From: an archaeon
GTDB lineage: Archaea; Halobacteriota; Syntropharchaeia; Alkanophagales; Methanospirareceae
Direction of reading: 5' to 3'
NCBI GenBank assembly: GCA_030019325.1
Contig: JASEFB010000027.1
Location: 1-20,713 of the forward strand
DNA: 20,713 bases
Shown here: positions 6,571-13,740 of the stretch, piece by piece
Layout of the letters: each line of letters opens with the position of its first letter
How positions within the stretch are numbered: the first letter of the stretch is position 1
Translations under genes and position numbers: made by a program
Notes under the pieces: generated by a model
The model's database searches: none
The model's input: only the letters and a program-made list of their open reading frames with translations
What the model was told of the DNA's origin: nothing

Positions 6571-7004
6571 AGAACAAAAAATTACTTTTCGGAATTTTGG
6601 CAGTTGCCATAGTAGCCATTGCAGGACTTAGCCTGTTTTATTATCTGAATAGCGGGGAATTCACAATGGCTTGGAAATTACCGTCCATACAGGAACGAGA
6701 AGACTGGCAACCAGCGGTAGATAAAACGAAGGATGAGATAATTGTAGATATCGAAGCTGGACCCATGGCAAAAGAGTGTTTTAATAGATCTTACATGACT
6801 GAGACAGCGGATTACATAATCGAAGGAATTATTGAAGAGGCCGGTGACGGTTATAGTTATAGTGTTCACATGATTATTACAGATTATATCAAAGGAAAGC
6901 CGCTTCAAACTAATAAGATTCAAATTAACGCAGCAGTAGGATCACCACTAACATTCCATAAAGGTGAAAGAGTTAGGATATACTTAAAAGATTCTAAAGA
7001 ATGA
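6567..7004 (+). CDS. Signal-anchored protein, N-terminal part of a gene interrupted by in-frame TGA
   Basis: The chosen start is ATG 6567, overlapping the previous stop (ATGA), rather than in-frame codons further upstream. The 145 residues begin MKNKKLLFGILAVAIVAIAG, a signal peptide or anchor. A small beta-rich domain follows (about residues 75-145): ADYIIEGIIEEAGDG, then a HMIITDYIKGKPLQTNKI strand pair and GSPLTFHKGERVRIYLKDS. This resembles secreted domains in which 'VEG.V' and 'KGERVRVYL' precede a final 'CG..GV' strand. That final strand is present immediately after the TGA in the same frame (LLIFCGNYGVS), so the domain seems cut by the stop. Either a nonsense mutation, readthrough or a sequencing error is possible. 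Confidence 0.7.
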   Translation: MKNKKLLFGILAVAIVAIAGLSLFYYLNSGEFTMAWKLPSIQEREDWQPAVDKTKDEIIVDIEAGPMAKECFNRSYMTETADYIIEGIIEEAGDGYSYSVHMIITDYIKGKPLQTNKIQINAAVGSPLTFHKGERVRIYLKDSKE

Positions 7005-7007
7005 CTT

Positions 7008-7442
7008 TTGATATTTTGCGGTAATTATGGGGTTTCTCGCCCTGAAACTCATACCAAGGTAGAATACCCTGGTTCTCCAACAAATGTTACTTTACCTGCA
7101 CTACCCTCCAACCAATCACTCATGCATTCACCGTATTTCATCGTTGATCGCTTCCCTGAGCCAGAAGCAAAGGATGTACCTCTCGACACTTTTATCTCAG
7201 TAAGTTTTCCCAGACCACCGACTATTTTAAAACTGGAAATAGAGCCGGGGGTAGAGATAAGCCACGTCAAGAAAGAACTCATTCTTTACAGCGGTAAGTA
7301 CACATTTTTCCTTGCTAAACCTTTGCAACCTGGGACAAACTACACGGTTACGGTCACTGCTGGTCAAAAAGAGCCCCCAGGCCCTGATGTTGCCCCTACA
7401 ACAACCACTTCATGGTGGTTCACAACCACTGCTCGAACGTGA
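7008..7442 (+). CDS. C-terminal continuation with Ig-like (Big_5-type) domain
   Basis: This ORF is in exactly the same frame as 6567-7004; only TGA (7002-7004) separates them, followed directly by CTT TTG. It could start at TTG 7008, but no signal peptide or Shine-Dalgarno sequence precedes it. It begins with the missing last strand of the upstream domain (IFCGNYGVSRPE). After a linker comes an Ig-like domain of the bacterial Big_5 type: 'DRFPEPEAKDVPLDTFISVSF', 'LYSGKYTFFLAKPLQPGTNY', and ending in a Thr-rich 'TSWWFTTTA'. The most economical reading is one 291-codon secreted protein gene (6567-7442) with an internal stop. Confidence 0.6.
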   Translation: MIFCGNYGVSRPETHTKVEYPGSPTNVTLPALPSNQSLMHSPYFIVDRFPEPEAKDVPLDTFISVSFPRPPTILKLEIEPGVEISHVKKELILYSGKYTFFLAKPLQPGTNYTVTVTAGQKEPPGPDVAPTTTTSWWFTTTART

Positions 7443-7465
7443 ATATCATGGAGGGGGGACGTAAA

Positions 7466-7558
7466 ATGCGTGGAGTTTCTACGGAAATGATAGAAGCATT
7501 TCTTATATTTTTCATATTCCCCCTAATCGGAGTCTTAGCTATTTGCTTGGGTATATAG
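7466..7558 (+). CDS. 30-residue single-TM membrane peptide
   Basis: This small ORF starts at ATG 7466, preceded by a strong Shine-Dalgarno sequence GGAGGGGGG (7450-7458) at seven bases. The product MRGVSTEMIEAFLIFFIFPL followed by IGVLAICLGI is one hydrophobic helix with a short polar N-terminus. An in-frame ATG at 7448 exists but would contain the ribosome site within its own coding sequence. It follows the split gene by 23 bases and could be in the same transcript. No family is recognised; the strong ribosome site is the main argument that it is real. Confidence 0.5.
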   Translation: MRGVSTEMIEAFLIFFIFPLIGVLAICLGI

Positions 7559-7596
7559 CATGAGAGAAGGAAAGAAGTGGAGAGAAGGGGAGGGGG

Positions 7597-8015
7597 ATGG
7601 AAATATCTCATGTTTTCTATAATAGGTATTCTTCCTCGGTTTGTATATTTGTAAGGAGCGCTCTCTTGGTTTTGGCTTTAAAGCATTTGGTATCTCATTT
7701 CTTTTGTTCTTTTTAACCTTTCATGCTCTTTTCGCTTATTCCGCCCACGAGCATTATTATGCGAAAGCTATAAGTATTGAGAAATTTGAAATTGGGGGTA
7801 CCGAAAGAATATATCAATGTAACCGAGGAGGAGTTAGAGAAGTATCCGTTCTTTAAAGAGGCGATAGAACTTGCATATAAAAATGAAAGATAGCCGAACA
7901 ACATTAAAAGTGCATCCTGACGAATGGGGAAGGACTTTGATTTTTACAGAAAAAGGGCTCATATAATATCAAACTCGGCGATGAGTACTATGAGGTCGGA
8001 TTTATATGTGCGTGA
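7597..8015 (+). pseudogene. Decayed secreted-protein gene with several frameshifts
   Basis: Successive frames give a signal-like segment (FGISFLLFFLTFHALFAYSA, from about 7690), then VPKEYINVTEEELEKYPFFK and EAIELAYKNER in the next frame (from about 7798). KVHPDEWGRTL (from about 7908) and finally GSYNIKLGDEYYEVGFICA (ending with TGA 8013-8015) follow. Each block is protein-like and the order is coherent, but at least three frame changes separate them. No intact ORF spans the region. The 'NVTEEELEKYPFFKEAI' block looks like a recurrent archaeal secreted domain. The 5' limit is uncertain (ATG 7597 or TTG 7641). Confidence 0.6.
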
Positions 8016-8036
8016 ATGAAGCTATTTTTAAGGAAT

Positions 8037-8059
8037 GAGGTGATACAATCGGCGAAATG
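8037..8059 (+). promoter_or_regulatory. Strong Shine-Dalgarno and displaced start codon of the six-TM gene
   Basis: GAGGTGAT (8037-8044) is a full match to the archaeal anti-Shine-Dalgarno complement. It is followed 12 bases later by ATG 8057, which opens MRKKSLATGVLLFII, a signal-like start, in a frame different from the downstream six-TM ORF. This implies a frameshift between about 8085 and 8107. Confidence 0.5.
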
Positions 8060-8148
8060 AGGAAAAAGAGCCTGGCTACAGGAGTTTTATTATTTATTAT
8101 TCAAAATTTGAAGAAGCTGCGGAGATAGCCAAAAACAACCCCTTCAGG

Positions 8149-9063
8149 GTGCACCTCGTTGAGTATACTTACAGTTTTCTGAAGGATGGAAGAGCAAGAG
8201 CGGGAGCAGAAGCAGAAGAGAGGGCGAATCGCTCATTAAAGTGCTCTGAACTCGCCTTAGCCGTACATGAGAAAATCAGATACATAGAGGAAGGCAATTA
8301 TACGAAGGAAGAATGGAAATACCTGCACGAGGAGATATCACAGCTTACCTCCTCAATCTGGATGAGTACATATACCATAATAAGAAAAGAAGAAGCTGAA
8401 AAAATGATTGACTTATTTCCGTTTGTCTCATTAGGAAAATGGATCGGTGGTATAATGCTCATAGGATTTCTCATCGGCTATTTTATGAGGAGATATGGGT
8501 CTATTTTTGCTTTTCTGATTGGATTTGTGATAAGCATATATCGCAGCATATATCAGCTAGCTCTTCGTATGACAATACCAATGGAAATCACTTTTTTGCT
8601 TGTATTGGTCTTCGGGATCTGTATATGGGCAGGATTTGGTCCCGGATTTATTGGTTACGGAGCATCGGTTCTCGGGAGGAGGATAAGGGAAGGAGAGAAG
8701 CCATTCTTAAATGAGAAGGAATTGATTGGCATAGTAACTATATCAATCTTTGCCATCTGGCTCGTATTGATGGAAATTGTGCTTCCTCCATACTATCTGC
8801 CGAGGCTCTATCCTCAGTTCTACTCCTATGCCCACTATGGCACTTATCTAATCATGATACCATTAACAGCGTTTTTGTATGGAATCTGGAGTAAAGAGCG
8901 GCATGGTATTATGTCTTTTATGGTCGCATACTTCCCTTTGTTTGTCATGGGCTGTTCTTGGTTAGAGATGAGCTGTCTGTGTTTCCCGATAGGCACGATG
9001 TTTGGATTGGCAGGTTTGGCTGGTTGGTTTGTGAGTAAATTTAGAAATGCGAAGAAGGCTTAA
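8149..9063 (+). CDS. Six-TM membrane protein of unknown function, 5' end probably frameshifted
   Basis: From GTG 8149 the ORF gives 304 residues. An extracytoplasmic or cytoplasmic charged head (residues 1-85, with 'RARAGAEAEERANRSLK' and a helical 'YTKEEWKYLHEEI') comes first. About six hydrophobic helices follow (near 90-108, 118-138, 145-170, 188-212, 228-246 and 258-298). The same frame is open back to 8044 and encodes plausible protein (YSKFEEAAEIAKNNPFR), but no start exists there. The obvious ribosome site and ATG at 8057 are in another frame. The true gene therefore probably starts at 8057 and has suffered a frameshift, or there is a sequence error. Several Cys residues cluster in the last helix (CSWLEMSCLCF). 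No family is recognised. Confidence 0.65.
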   Translation: MHLVEYTYSFLKDGRARAGAEAEERANRSLKCSELALAVHEKIRYIEEGNYTKEEWKYLHEEISQLTSSIWMSTYTIIRKEEAEKMIDLFPFVSLGKWIGGIMLIGFLIGYFMRRYGSIFAFLIGFVISIYRSIYQLALRMTIPMEITFLLVLVFGICIWAGFGPGFIGYGASVLGRRIREGEKPFLNEKELIGIVTISIFAIWLVLMEIVLPPYYLPRLYPQFYSYAHYGTYLIMIPLTAFLYGIWSKERHGIMSFMVAYFPLFVMGCSWLEMSCLCFPIGTMFGLAGLAGWFVSKFRNAKKA

Positions 9064-9125
9064 TGAAAGTGATAATAAAACGACCACATGAAAAACATCT
9101 CCTCATCTTTCTTCTTATCTCCCAC

Positions 9126-9632
9126 TCACTTCAACAGAACCACATTTCCCGTTCCTCTCCTTCTTCGCTCTGCCAATCCTTTGCTTTCAAGCAAATCCAA
9201 CGACCTGCTGACATTTGCCTTTGGTAGTCCAGTTTTCTCCACTATTTCGCTTTGTTCAATAATTCCATCTGACTCGAGAATCGTTTCGTATATCTTGCGT
9301 TCGTCATCCTTCAGCGTTTTCGATATCTCACCCCATCTCTTTTTCCTTTCCTCCAGTATCACTTTTCCGGCATCTTCAGCAAGGGGTTTTTCTATTGGAG
9401 CAGAGAGCAACAGATACGCACCACTGATGCCAAGCACAAGAGAAGCTATGACAAGAATGACCACGTCCGTGTATGTAAAGAATCCCGGAATTTGCTTCAC
9501 TGCAATATCATTTCCTTCCACGAATATCTGTATCGGCGTGGGATTCAACAGTTTCATTCCAAGAACAAATACTGAAGCAACAAATACTGCTGCCACGAAT
9601 ACCGTTTTTCCGTGAATATTTTTTGTTTCCAT
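9126..9632 (-). CDS. Membrane-anchored winged-helix (MarR/IclR-like) regulator
   Basis: Start ATG 9632 (METKNIHG...) is chosen because AGGAGG (9650-9645) lies upstream; the longer frame to 9686 runs through that ribosome site and a hairpin. The 168 residues hold two TM helices (KTVFVAAVFVASVFVLGMKL and DVVILVIASLVLGISGAYLL) bracketing a short external loop. A linker (KVILEERKKRWGEIS) leads to a C-terminal winged helix: LKDDERKIYETILESDGIIE, QSEIVEKTGLPKANVSRSLD, LLESKGLAERRRRGTGNVV. This is a known archaeal architecture for membrane-tethered transcription regulators. It lies downstream of a secreted PepSY-like protein, which may be its sensor partner or target (inference). Confidence 0.85.
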   Translation of the reverse strand: METKNIHGKTVFVAAVFVASVFVLGMKLLNPTPIQIFVEGNDIAVKQIPGFFTYTDVVILVIASLVLGISGAYLLLSAPIEKPLAEDAGKVILEERKKRWGEISKTLKDDERKIYETILESDGIIEQSEIVEKTGLPKANVSRSLDLLESKGLAERRRRGTGNVVLLK

Positions 9633-9667
9633 TTTCTTTCCATTCCTCCTAAAAAGAAAAAAGGAAA

Positions 9668-9690
9668 AAGGGTGCGTTACTTGCACCCTT
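9668..9690. terminator. Perfect hairpin between two minus-strand genes
   Basis: AAGGGTGC (9668-9675), loop GTTACTT, GCACCCTT (9683-9690) gives an 8-bp perfect stem. It lies between the PepSY-like gene and the winged-helix gene on the minus strand. It could be a terminator, an mRNA-processing hairpin, or a palindromic operator for the adjacent regulator; the T-run is weak. Confidence 0.4.
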
Positions 9691-9765
9691 CTCCCACCCT
9701 CTTTTCTATCCTACTCAGACTTTGCTCTTTTATCACGTTGGGATTGGCGAGTAGTATCCTCTGCA

Positions 9766-10377
9766 TTACCTTGGTGCGTGTGGTCCATGTAATGGCAATT
9801 TCTCACAAGGTATTGGTCCTTCTGGTCCATAACACACACTCATGCTTGGACTTTCGTGTTCCTCAATAGATTTTACTGTTTCACTGTTCAAATCAATCGT
9901 AATTTTGTACCATTTGTCTTCTATACTAACTCCTAAAACCACTACATCTTCGCTATTTGCTGCGGTAACTACGTTATACTTTTCTCCTTTATACTGTATT
10001 CCTTCTCCATTAGTTAATTCCTGCACTCTGCTGTCTTTATTGGCTATTTCAATCCATTTATTCGTCTCTGCTTCATGCTCTGCTTGTCTCTTCTCCATCT
10101 CTTCTGGTGTCATTTTATGCAACACTAGCTTATGTCCAGAAGTTTCCCAGATATACTCTCCCTCAGGAAGAGTAACTTCCTTTACCAATTTGCCATCTTC
10201 TCGTATTGTTAGTACATCCATGCCATCTTCGTTAGTCATCACACTGGCACTAACCTCCTTTCCAGCAAACTTCAGCACTTCTCCTACTCCAAGAGCAGTC
10301 CCCATACCTGCCAATACCAGCCCTGTCACGAGCAGCGCACCGAGCAGTGCCACCCTATTCCTCCTGTTTTTTTCCAT
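9766..10377 (-). CDS. Secreted PepSY-like protein
   Basis: This is a 203-residue protein. The N-terminal signal peptide has basic residues (EKNRRNR) and the core VALLGALLVTGLVLAGMG. A mid-region (residues 30-90) has paired beta segments (VLTIREDGKLVKEVTLPEGE). A Glu-rich helix (MTPEEMEKRQAEHEAETNK) leads into a PepSY-like unit: NKDSRVQEL, YKGEKYNVVTA, VVVLGVSIEDKWYKITIDL and SETVKSIEEHES. The C-terminal tail has Cys-x9-Cys and His/Pro residues (PLHGPHAPR). PepSY domains are usually extracytoplasmic inhibitors or sensors. GGAGGT lies about 14 bases before the ATG. The unit resembles those in the PGF-CTERM protein at 3863. The next gene is the membrane-tethered regulator. Confidence 0.75.
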   Translation of the reverse strand: MEKNRRNRVALLGALLVTGLVLAGMGTALGVGEVLKFAGKEVSASVMTNEDGMDVLTIREDGKLVKEVTLPEGEYIWETSGHKLVLHKMTPEEMEKRQAEHEAETNKWIEIANKDSRVQELTNGEGIQYKGEKYNVVTAANSEDVVVLGVSIEDKWYKITIDLNSETVKSIEEHESPSMSVCYGPEGPIPCEKLPLHGPHAPR

Positions 10378-10560
10378 TTTTTCTTCTTTTTACCTCCTAT
10401 TTTTAGTAGCCACCTCGGTAGCTCTGCCCACACATAATTTGGAACACCACAAATAAGAGACGTGAGAAACTGGTTTCCAACCAGTTGCAACTCTTTGCAG
10501 AGTCCTTTAGCACTACTGCCAATCTGTCTCAGTGCGACCTTTTAAAAAAGGAAGATTTAT
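10378..10560 (-). promoter_or_regulatory. Probable promoter and structured leader upstream of the PepSY-like gene
   Basis: On the minus strand a TATA-like TTTTTTAAAAGG is centred near 10545, which would place transcription start near 10520 and leave a leader of about 140 bases. The leader contains a 5-bp hairpin (10490-10503), an 8-bp hairpin with arms AACTGGTT/AACCAGTT (10468-10486), and a third hairpin (AGCTACC/GGTGGCT, near 10410) just before the GGAGGT ribosome site. The rest of the gap to cofH (10561-10681) shows nothing I can name. No riboswitch family is recognised. Confidence 0.35.
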
Positions 10561-10681
10561 CTTTGGTTAAATTCTCTAAGCACGGATATTAGATGTTTTA
10601 TGAAAAAACATTGTCGTCGCTTGTAGCGCCTTTTGTATTCGCCTCGCTTCCTCTGGGGATGCCCTTCCTTTAGCGAAAGAG

Positions 10682-11743
10682 TTATAATAACTCATACAAT
10701 GTGCTTCTCCTCCTAGATATTCTCCCCGCATCCTTTATAAGTCTATCAAAGTTCTCTGGACTCATATACTCACCAGCCTGGGAACCCGACAACCGTGAGA
10801 TGTTCTCTTCCATCAAAGTCCCACCCAAGTCATTGACACCGAAATAAAGCATCCTCTGTGCATTCCTCACTCCCAACTTCACCCACGATGCCTGTATATT
10901 ATTACAATAGGGATGAAGAATAACCCGAGCGAGAGCATGAACGATTGCATCGTCAAAAAAAGAAGCTTTGCTATTCACCATTCGCCCCAATTCGTTGTGC
11001 TTTCGCATGAACTTCAGTAGTACAAACTCGGTAAAGCCTCTTGTCTCCTCCTGTATCTCCCGTATCTTAAATATATGGTCTATTCTGTCCTCCAACGACT
11101 CAATATGCCCATACATGATCGTTGCCGTTGATGGGATTCCCAACCGATGTGCAGTCTTTATTATCTCTACCCATTTCTCAGTTTTTATCTTCCGGGGGCA
11201 TATTACTTCTCTTATAGTATCATCGAGTATTTCTGCTGCCGTCCCTGGGATAGAATCCAGTCCAGCTTTCTTTAATTCTTTCAATACCTCCGCTTCGGTC
11301 ATCCCCGAATTTCTTGCCATATGGTAGATCTCCATCGGCGAATAGGCGTGTATATGCACATCAAAATGCGATTTTATCCTTTCAATAATCTCACAATAGT
11401 TATCCACCAGAAGGTTAGGATGCAGACCACCTTGAATGCAGATCTCCGTTGCCTCGTTATTCACCGCTTCCTGAACCTTGCTTAAGACCACATCCATGCT
11501 CAACAAATATCCTTTCTCCTCCTCTTCCCGGAAAGCACAAAACTTACACACGCCCACACAGATATTCGTGAAATTGATGTTGCGATTCACCACATACGTG
11601 ACAATATCACCCTTCTCCTCCTTTCGTAACTCATCGGCAATGCAGAACAGATAAGATGGGTTACGTGCTAAGAAGAACGCATCTTCTCTCTCAATTTTAC
11701 CCGCTCTTATCTGCTCATATAACTCATTAAAATCCTCTTTCAT
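10682..11743 (-). CDS. cofH: FO synthase subunit CofH (radical SAM)
   Basis: CofH couples 5-amino-6-ribitylaminouracil with a tyrosine-derived fragment in the synthesis of FO, the chromophore of coenzyme F420. The 353 residues include the radical-SAM motif C62-x3-C66-x2-C69 within NFTNICVGVCKFCAF. Typical CofH blocks also appear: EICIQGGLHP, the GTAAEILDD segment, TIMYGHIE, and near the end VNDLGGTLMEENISRLSG. The 'IQGGLHP' and 'GGTLMEENI' motifs fit CofH rather than CofG, which is not in this window. It is the last gene of the HAD/marker-2/cofH run on the minus strand, 38 bases after marker 2, so co-transcription is likely. F420 dependence fits a methanogen-type metabolism. Confidence 0.93.
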   Translation of the reverse strand: MKEDFNELYEQIRAGKIEREDAFFLARNPSYLFCIADELRKEEKGDIVTYVVNRNINFTNICVGVCKFCAFREEEEKGYLLSMDVVLSKVQEAVNNEATEICIQGGLHPNLLVDNYCEIIERIKSHFDVHIHAYSPMEIYHMARNSGMTEAEVLKELKKAGLDSIPGTAAEILDDTIREVICPRKIKTEKWVEIIKTAHRLGIPSTATIMYGHIESLEDRIDHIFKIREIQEETRGFTEFVLLKFMRKHNELGRMVNSKASFFDDAIVHALARVILHPYCNNIQASWVKLGVRNAQRMLYFGVNDLGGTLMEENISRLSGSQAGEYMSPENFDRLIKDAGRISRRRSTLYELL

Positions 11744-11781
11744 GGGTTTTTACAGGAGGGGTTACTTAGCCCTCTCCATGC

Positions 11782-12819
11782 TTACGGCATCGTATATGCT
11801 ATGATACTGGGGACTATTCCCGTTATTTTCTCCTTCTCGAAGTCAAATACCGTTGCTGTCTTTTCACCACTTGTTATTCTCAATTTCTTGCTCGTATCCA
11901 CCTCACCAATGATAGAAGCTGCTATTCCAGCTTCTTGGAATATTCTTATACATTCTGCTCCTTTAGCCTCGCTCTCGACCGTGAGCACAAAACCAGTTCC
12001 CGGATACATCTTTAACCATTGATCATAAGATATCGTTTCCGTACTCGGTCTTGGTATCTTAGCCAGCTCTACAAGTGCTCCTGCTCCTGAAGACTCAAGT
12101 AACATTCCGAGGGTGCCTATTGTGCCGGGATTGCTTATGTCCTTCCCAGCGGTTGCTAACTTGTTCTCCCCTATCTTCACCATTGTTTCCAATTGCTTTT
12201 TTATCTCGGCTGTTGACTTTCTTGTCGTGGTATCCCATGCCAGATTGTATGTCGGAGATACTCTGCCATTGAGGTCGATTGCAACCACTACCTTGTCTCC
12301 GGGTTTCGCGCCGTTTGAAAATATAACACTATCCCTCTTTACCGTTCCTATTATAGCAACGTCGAGCGCATCGTAAACAGTATCAGGATGCAGATGCCCC
12401 CCGACCATGGGCACGCCAAATTTCTTCACGCCGTCCTCCATTCCTCTTCCCAGTTCCAGGCATACATCCTTCTTCTGCGTTGAGGTCAAATTCACCATTG
12501 CCAACGGAGTGCCTCCCATCGCCGCTATGTCGTTCACATTAACAAGCACAGCGCAATATCCCGCCCACCAGGGGTCTACACTCAACAATCTACCCCAGAT
12601 ACCATCCATTGCAAGTAAGAGATAATTATCATTATCATTGTCAATTTTAAGCACCGCCGCGTCCTCTCCGAATCCCATTATCGTTCGGCTTCCTACTTTA
12701 TCAGAATCACCCAGCCTTTTTACAAGATCACTTATAGCTCTTTTCCGCTTCACCCCTTCGAAGTTTCTCAGTCCATCTGCCAGCGATTCCAAGTCCACTT
12801 CATCTTTCACGCTTTCCAT
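11782..12819 (-). CDS. Methanogenesis marker protein 2 (AIR-synthase/SelD-like)
   Basis: This 345-residue member of the PurM/SelD/ThiL ATP-binding superfamily is the type designated methanogenesis marker 2, found in methanogens and methane-oxidising archaea. The N-terminal half has GFGEDAAVL (near 49-57), the 'DGIWGRLLSVDPWWAGYCAV' helix and then NVNDIAAMGGTPLAMVNL, and 'MVGGHLHPDT'. These are equivalents of the nucleotide/Mg-binding motifs of the superfamily. The C-terminal half has KDISNPGTIGTLGMLLESSG. Its reaction is not established. Only two bases separate it from the upstream HAD-like gene and 38 from cofH. A short Asp-Asn run (IDNDNDNY) from a TCATTA-type simple repeat near 12625 is a local oddity without obvious meaning. 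Confidence 0.9.
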   Translation of the reverse strand: MESVKDEVDLESLADGLRNFEGVKRKRAISDLVKRLGDSDKVGSRTIMGFGEDAAVLKIDNDNDNYLLLAMDGIWGRLLSVDPWWAGYCAVLVNVNDIAAMGGTPLAMVNLTSTQKKDVCLELGRGMEDGVKKFGVPMVGGHLHPDTVYDALDVAIIGTVKRDSVIFSNGAKPGDKVVVAIDLNGRVSPTYNLAWDTTTRKSTAEIKKQLETMVKIGENKLATAGKDISNPGTIGTLGMLLESSGAGALVELAKIPRPSTETISYDQWLKMYPGTGFVLTVESEAKGAECIRIFQEAGIAASIIGEVDTSKKLRITSGEKTATVFDFEKEKITGIVPSIIAYTMP

Positions 12820-12821
12820 TT

Positions 12822-13628
12822 TTACCCCTGTATCTCTTTTATTATCTCCCTTATCTCTCCTATATCGTTTATCCTAAAATCTGCAACATCAAAAATCTCT
12901 TTTGGCCTATCTGCAGCTTCTTGCAGCGATAATACCGCAATATCCGCTTCCTGCATTGCAAGATAATCATTCCTATCGTCGCCTACCATCATCACCGTAT
13001 GCTCTTTCTTCAACCTTCTCACCAATTCCCACTTATCATCTGGATTCATCATGCCAAAAATATGTTCCGGCAGCACATCCGGTAAGTATATTGCCATTTC
13101 CTCTCGCTCTATCCTATCCCCCGATGCAATAAAGGTAAGAACATCCAGTTCACGTAGTTCTTTAAACAGTTTAGGCGTCCCGGGAAAGAGGTTTATACCT
13201 CCTGCAATGATATATCGTATCTCTTTTTCTACCATATCCACAATCAAACCTATTCCCATTACCGGAAGAATGTCGCATCTTTTCAAAAGGGTTACTGTTT
13301 CGTGCACATCCCTTACCTTGACGTTTGTATCCCGCAACAGTAGTTCAATTACCTCCTGGTCACTTATCACATCTTTCTTATAAATAACTTTGTTTTCGAT
13401 TTTTTTCTCCTTCATTAACCATGATAAATTCTTAGCGGGATTCTCTTTCTCTATCGTTTCTTCGTACCTTGTCTTCAATACTGCCAATGCCCCTCTTTCG
13501 AGCCGATCCGTGCAGGTTACTCCTGAGACGCTGCTACGCTTGGTCACCCCCCTCTCCATATCTTTTATGATCCTGAAAGGTGCGTATATAACGCCCGCAC
13601 CATCAAAAACCACCGCTAATTTTGACAT
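12822..13628 (-). CDS. HAD-superfamily protein with altered motif I
   Basis: This 268-residue protein has a HAD fold. Motif I is VVFDGAGVIY with nucleophile Asp9, but the usual second Asp (DxD) is Ala11. Motif II is LTFIASGD (near 160-170) and motif IV is VMMVGDDRNDYLAM (near 220). An insert of about 120 residues between motifs I and II is a C1-type cap. A DxA motif I is known from the phosphonatase branch and is otherwise unusual, since the missing residue is the general acid/base of phosphatases. It is the first gene of the minus-strand run ahead of methanogenesis marker 2 and cofH and diverges from mcm. A role connected to marker 2 is likely by context; the substrate is unknown. Confidence 0.8.
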   Translation of the reverse strand: MSKLAVVFDGAGVIYAPFRIIKDMERGVTKRSSVSGVTCTDRLERGALAVLKTRYEETIEKENPAKNLSWLMKEKKIENKVIYKKDVISDQEVIELLLRDTNVKVRDVHETVTLLKRCDILPVMGIGLIVDMVEKEIRYIIAGGINLFPGTPKLFKELRELDVLTFIASGDRIEREEMAIYLPDVLPEHIFGMMNPDDKWELVRRLKKEHTVMMVGDDRNDYLAMQEADIAVLSLQEAADRPKEIFDVADFRINDIGEIREIIKEIQG

Positions 13629-13700
13629 TCTCTCTCTTTCTTCCTTTCCGTGCTTCTTATCACAATTATAAACATATCATTTCAGGATAGATACAGATGC

Positions 13701-13712
13701 AAATATATAATA
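13701..13712 (+). promoter_or_regulatory. TATA box of mcm
   Basis: AAATATATAATA, centred near 13706, predicts transcription start near 13732, leaving a leader of about ten bases before ATG 13741. GAGGT (13725-13729) lies upstream of that start and so is probably not part of the mRNA. The 112-base gap is shared with the divergent HAD-like gene. Confidence 0.5.
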
Positions 13713-13740
13713 CCATGAGTAATAGAGGTACGAAGATATA

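Noticed and set aside
7002..7004. Selenocysteine codon
   Set aside because: No convincing SECIS-like element was seen and the position suggests Trp or a plain nonsense mutation; it is left as an unexplained in-frame TGA.
7448..7465. ATG 7448 as start of the 30-residue peptide
   Set aside because: It would place the strong ribosome site inside the coding region; ATG 7466 is at the proper distance from that site.
9633..9686. Extended N-terminus of the winged-helix regulator starting at 9686
   Set aside because: The extension runs through a perfect hairpin and the AGGAGG ribosome site; the start at 9632 fits better.
10679..10693. GAGTTATAATAACTC palindrome at the cofH stop as a terminator
   Set aside because: The six-base stem has a three-base loop and no T-run on the minus strand, and it overlaps the stop codon; too weak to claim.
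12622..12645. TCATTA-type simple repeat within methanogenesis marker 2 as a phase-variable tract
   Set aside because: The unit is six bases and in frame, so slippage would only change Asp-Asn number (IDNDNDNY); it cannot switch the frame.
13629..13740. Replication origin next to mcm
   Set aside because: The 112-base divergent gap shows no origin-recognition-type repeats and no cdc6 gene is nearby.
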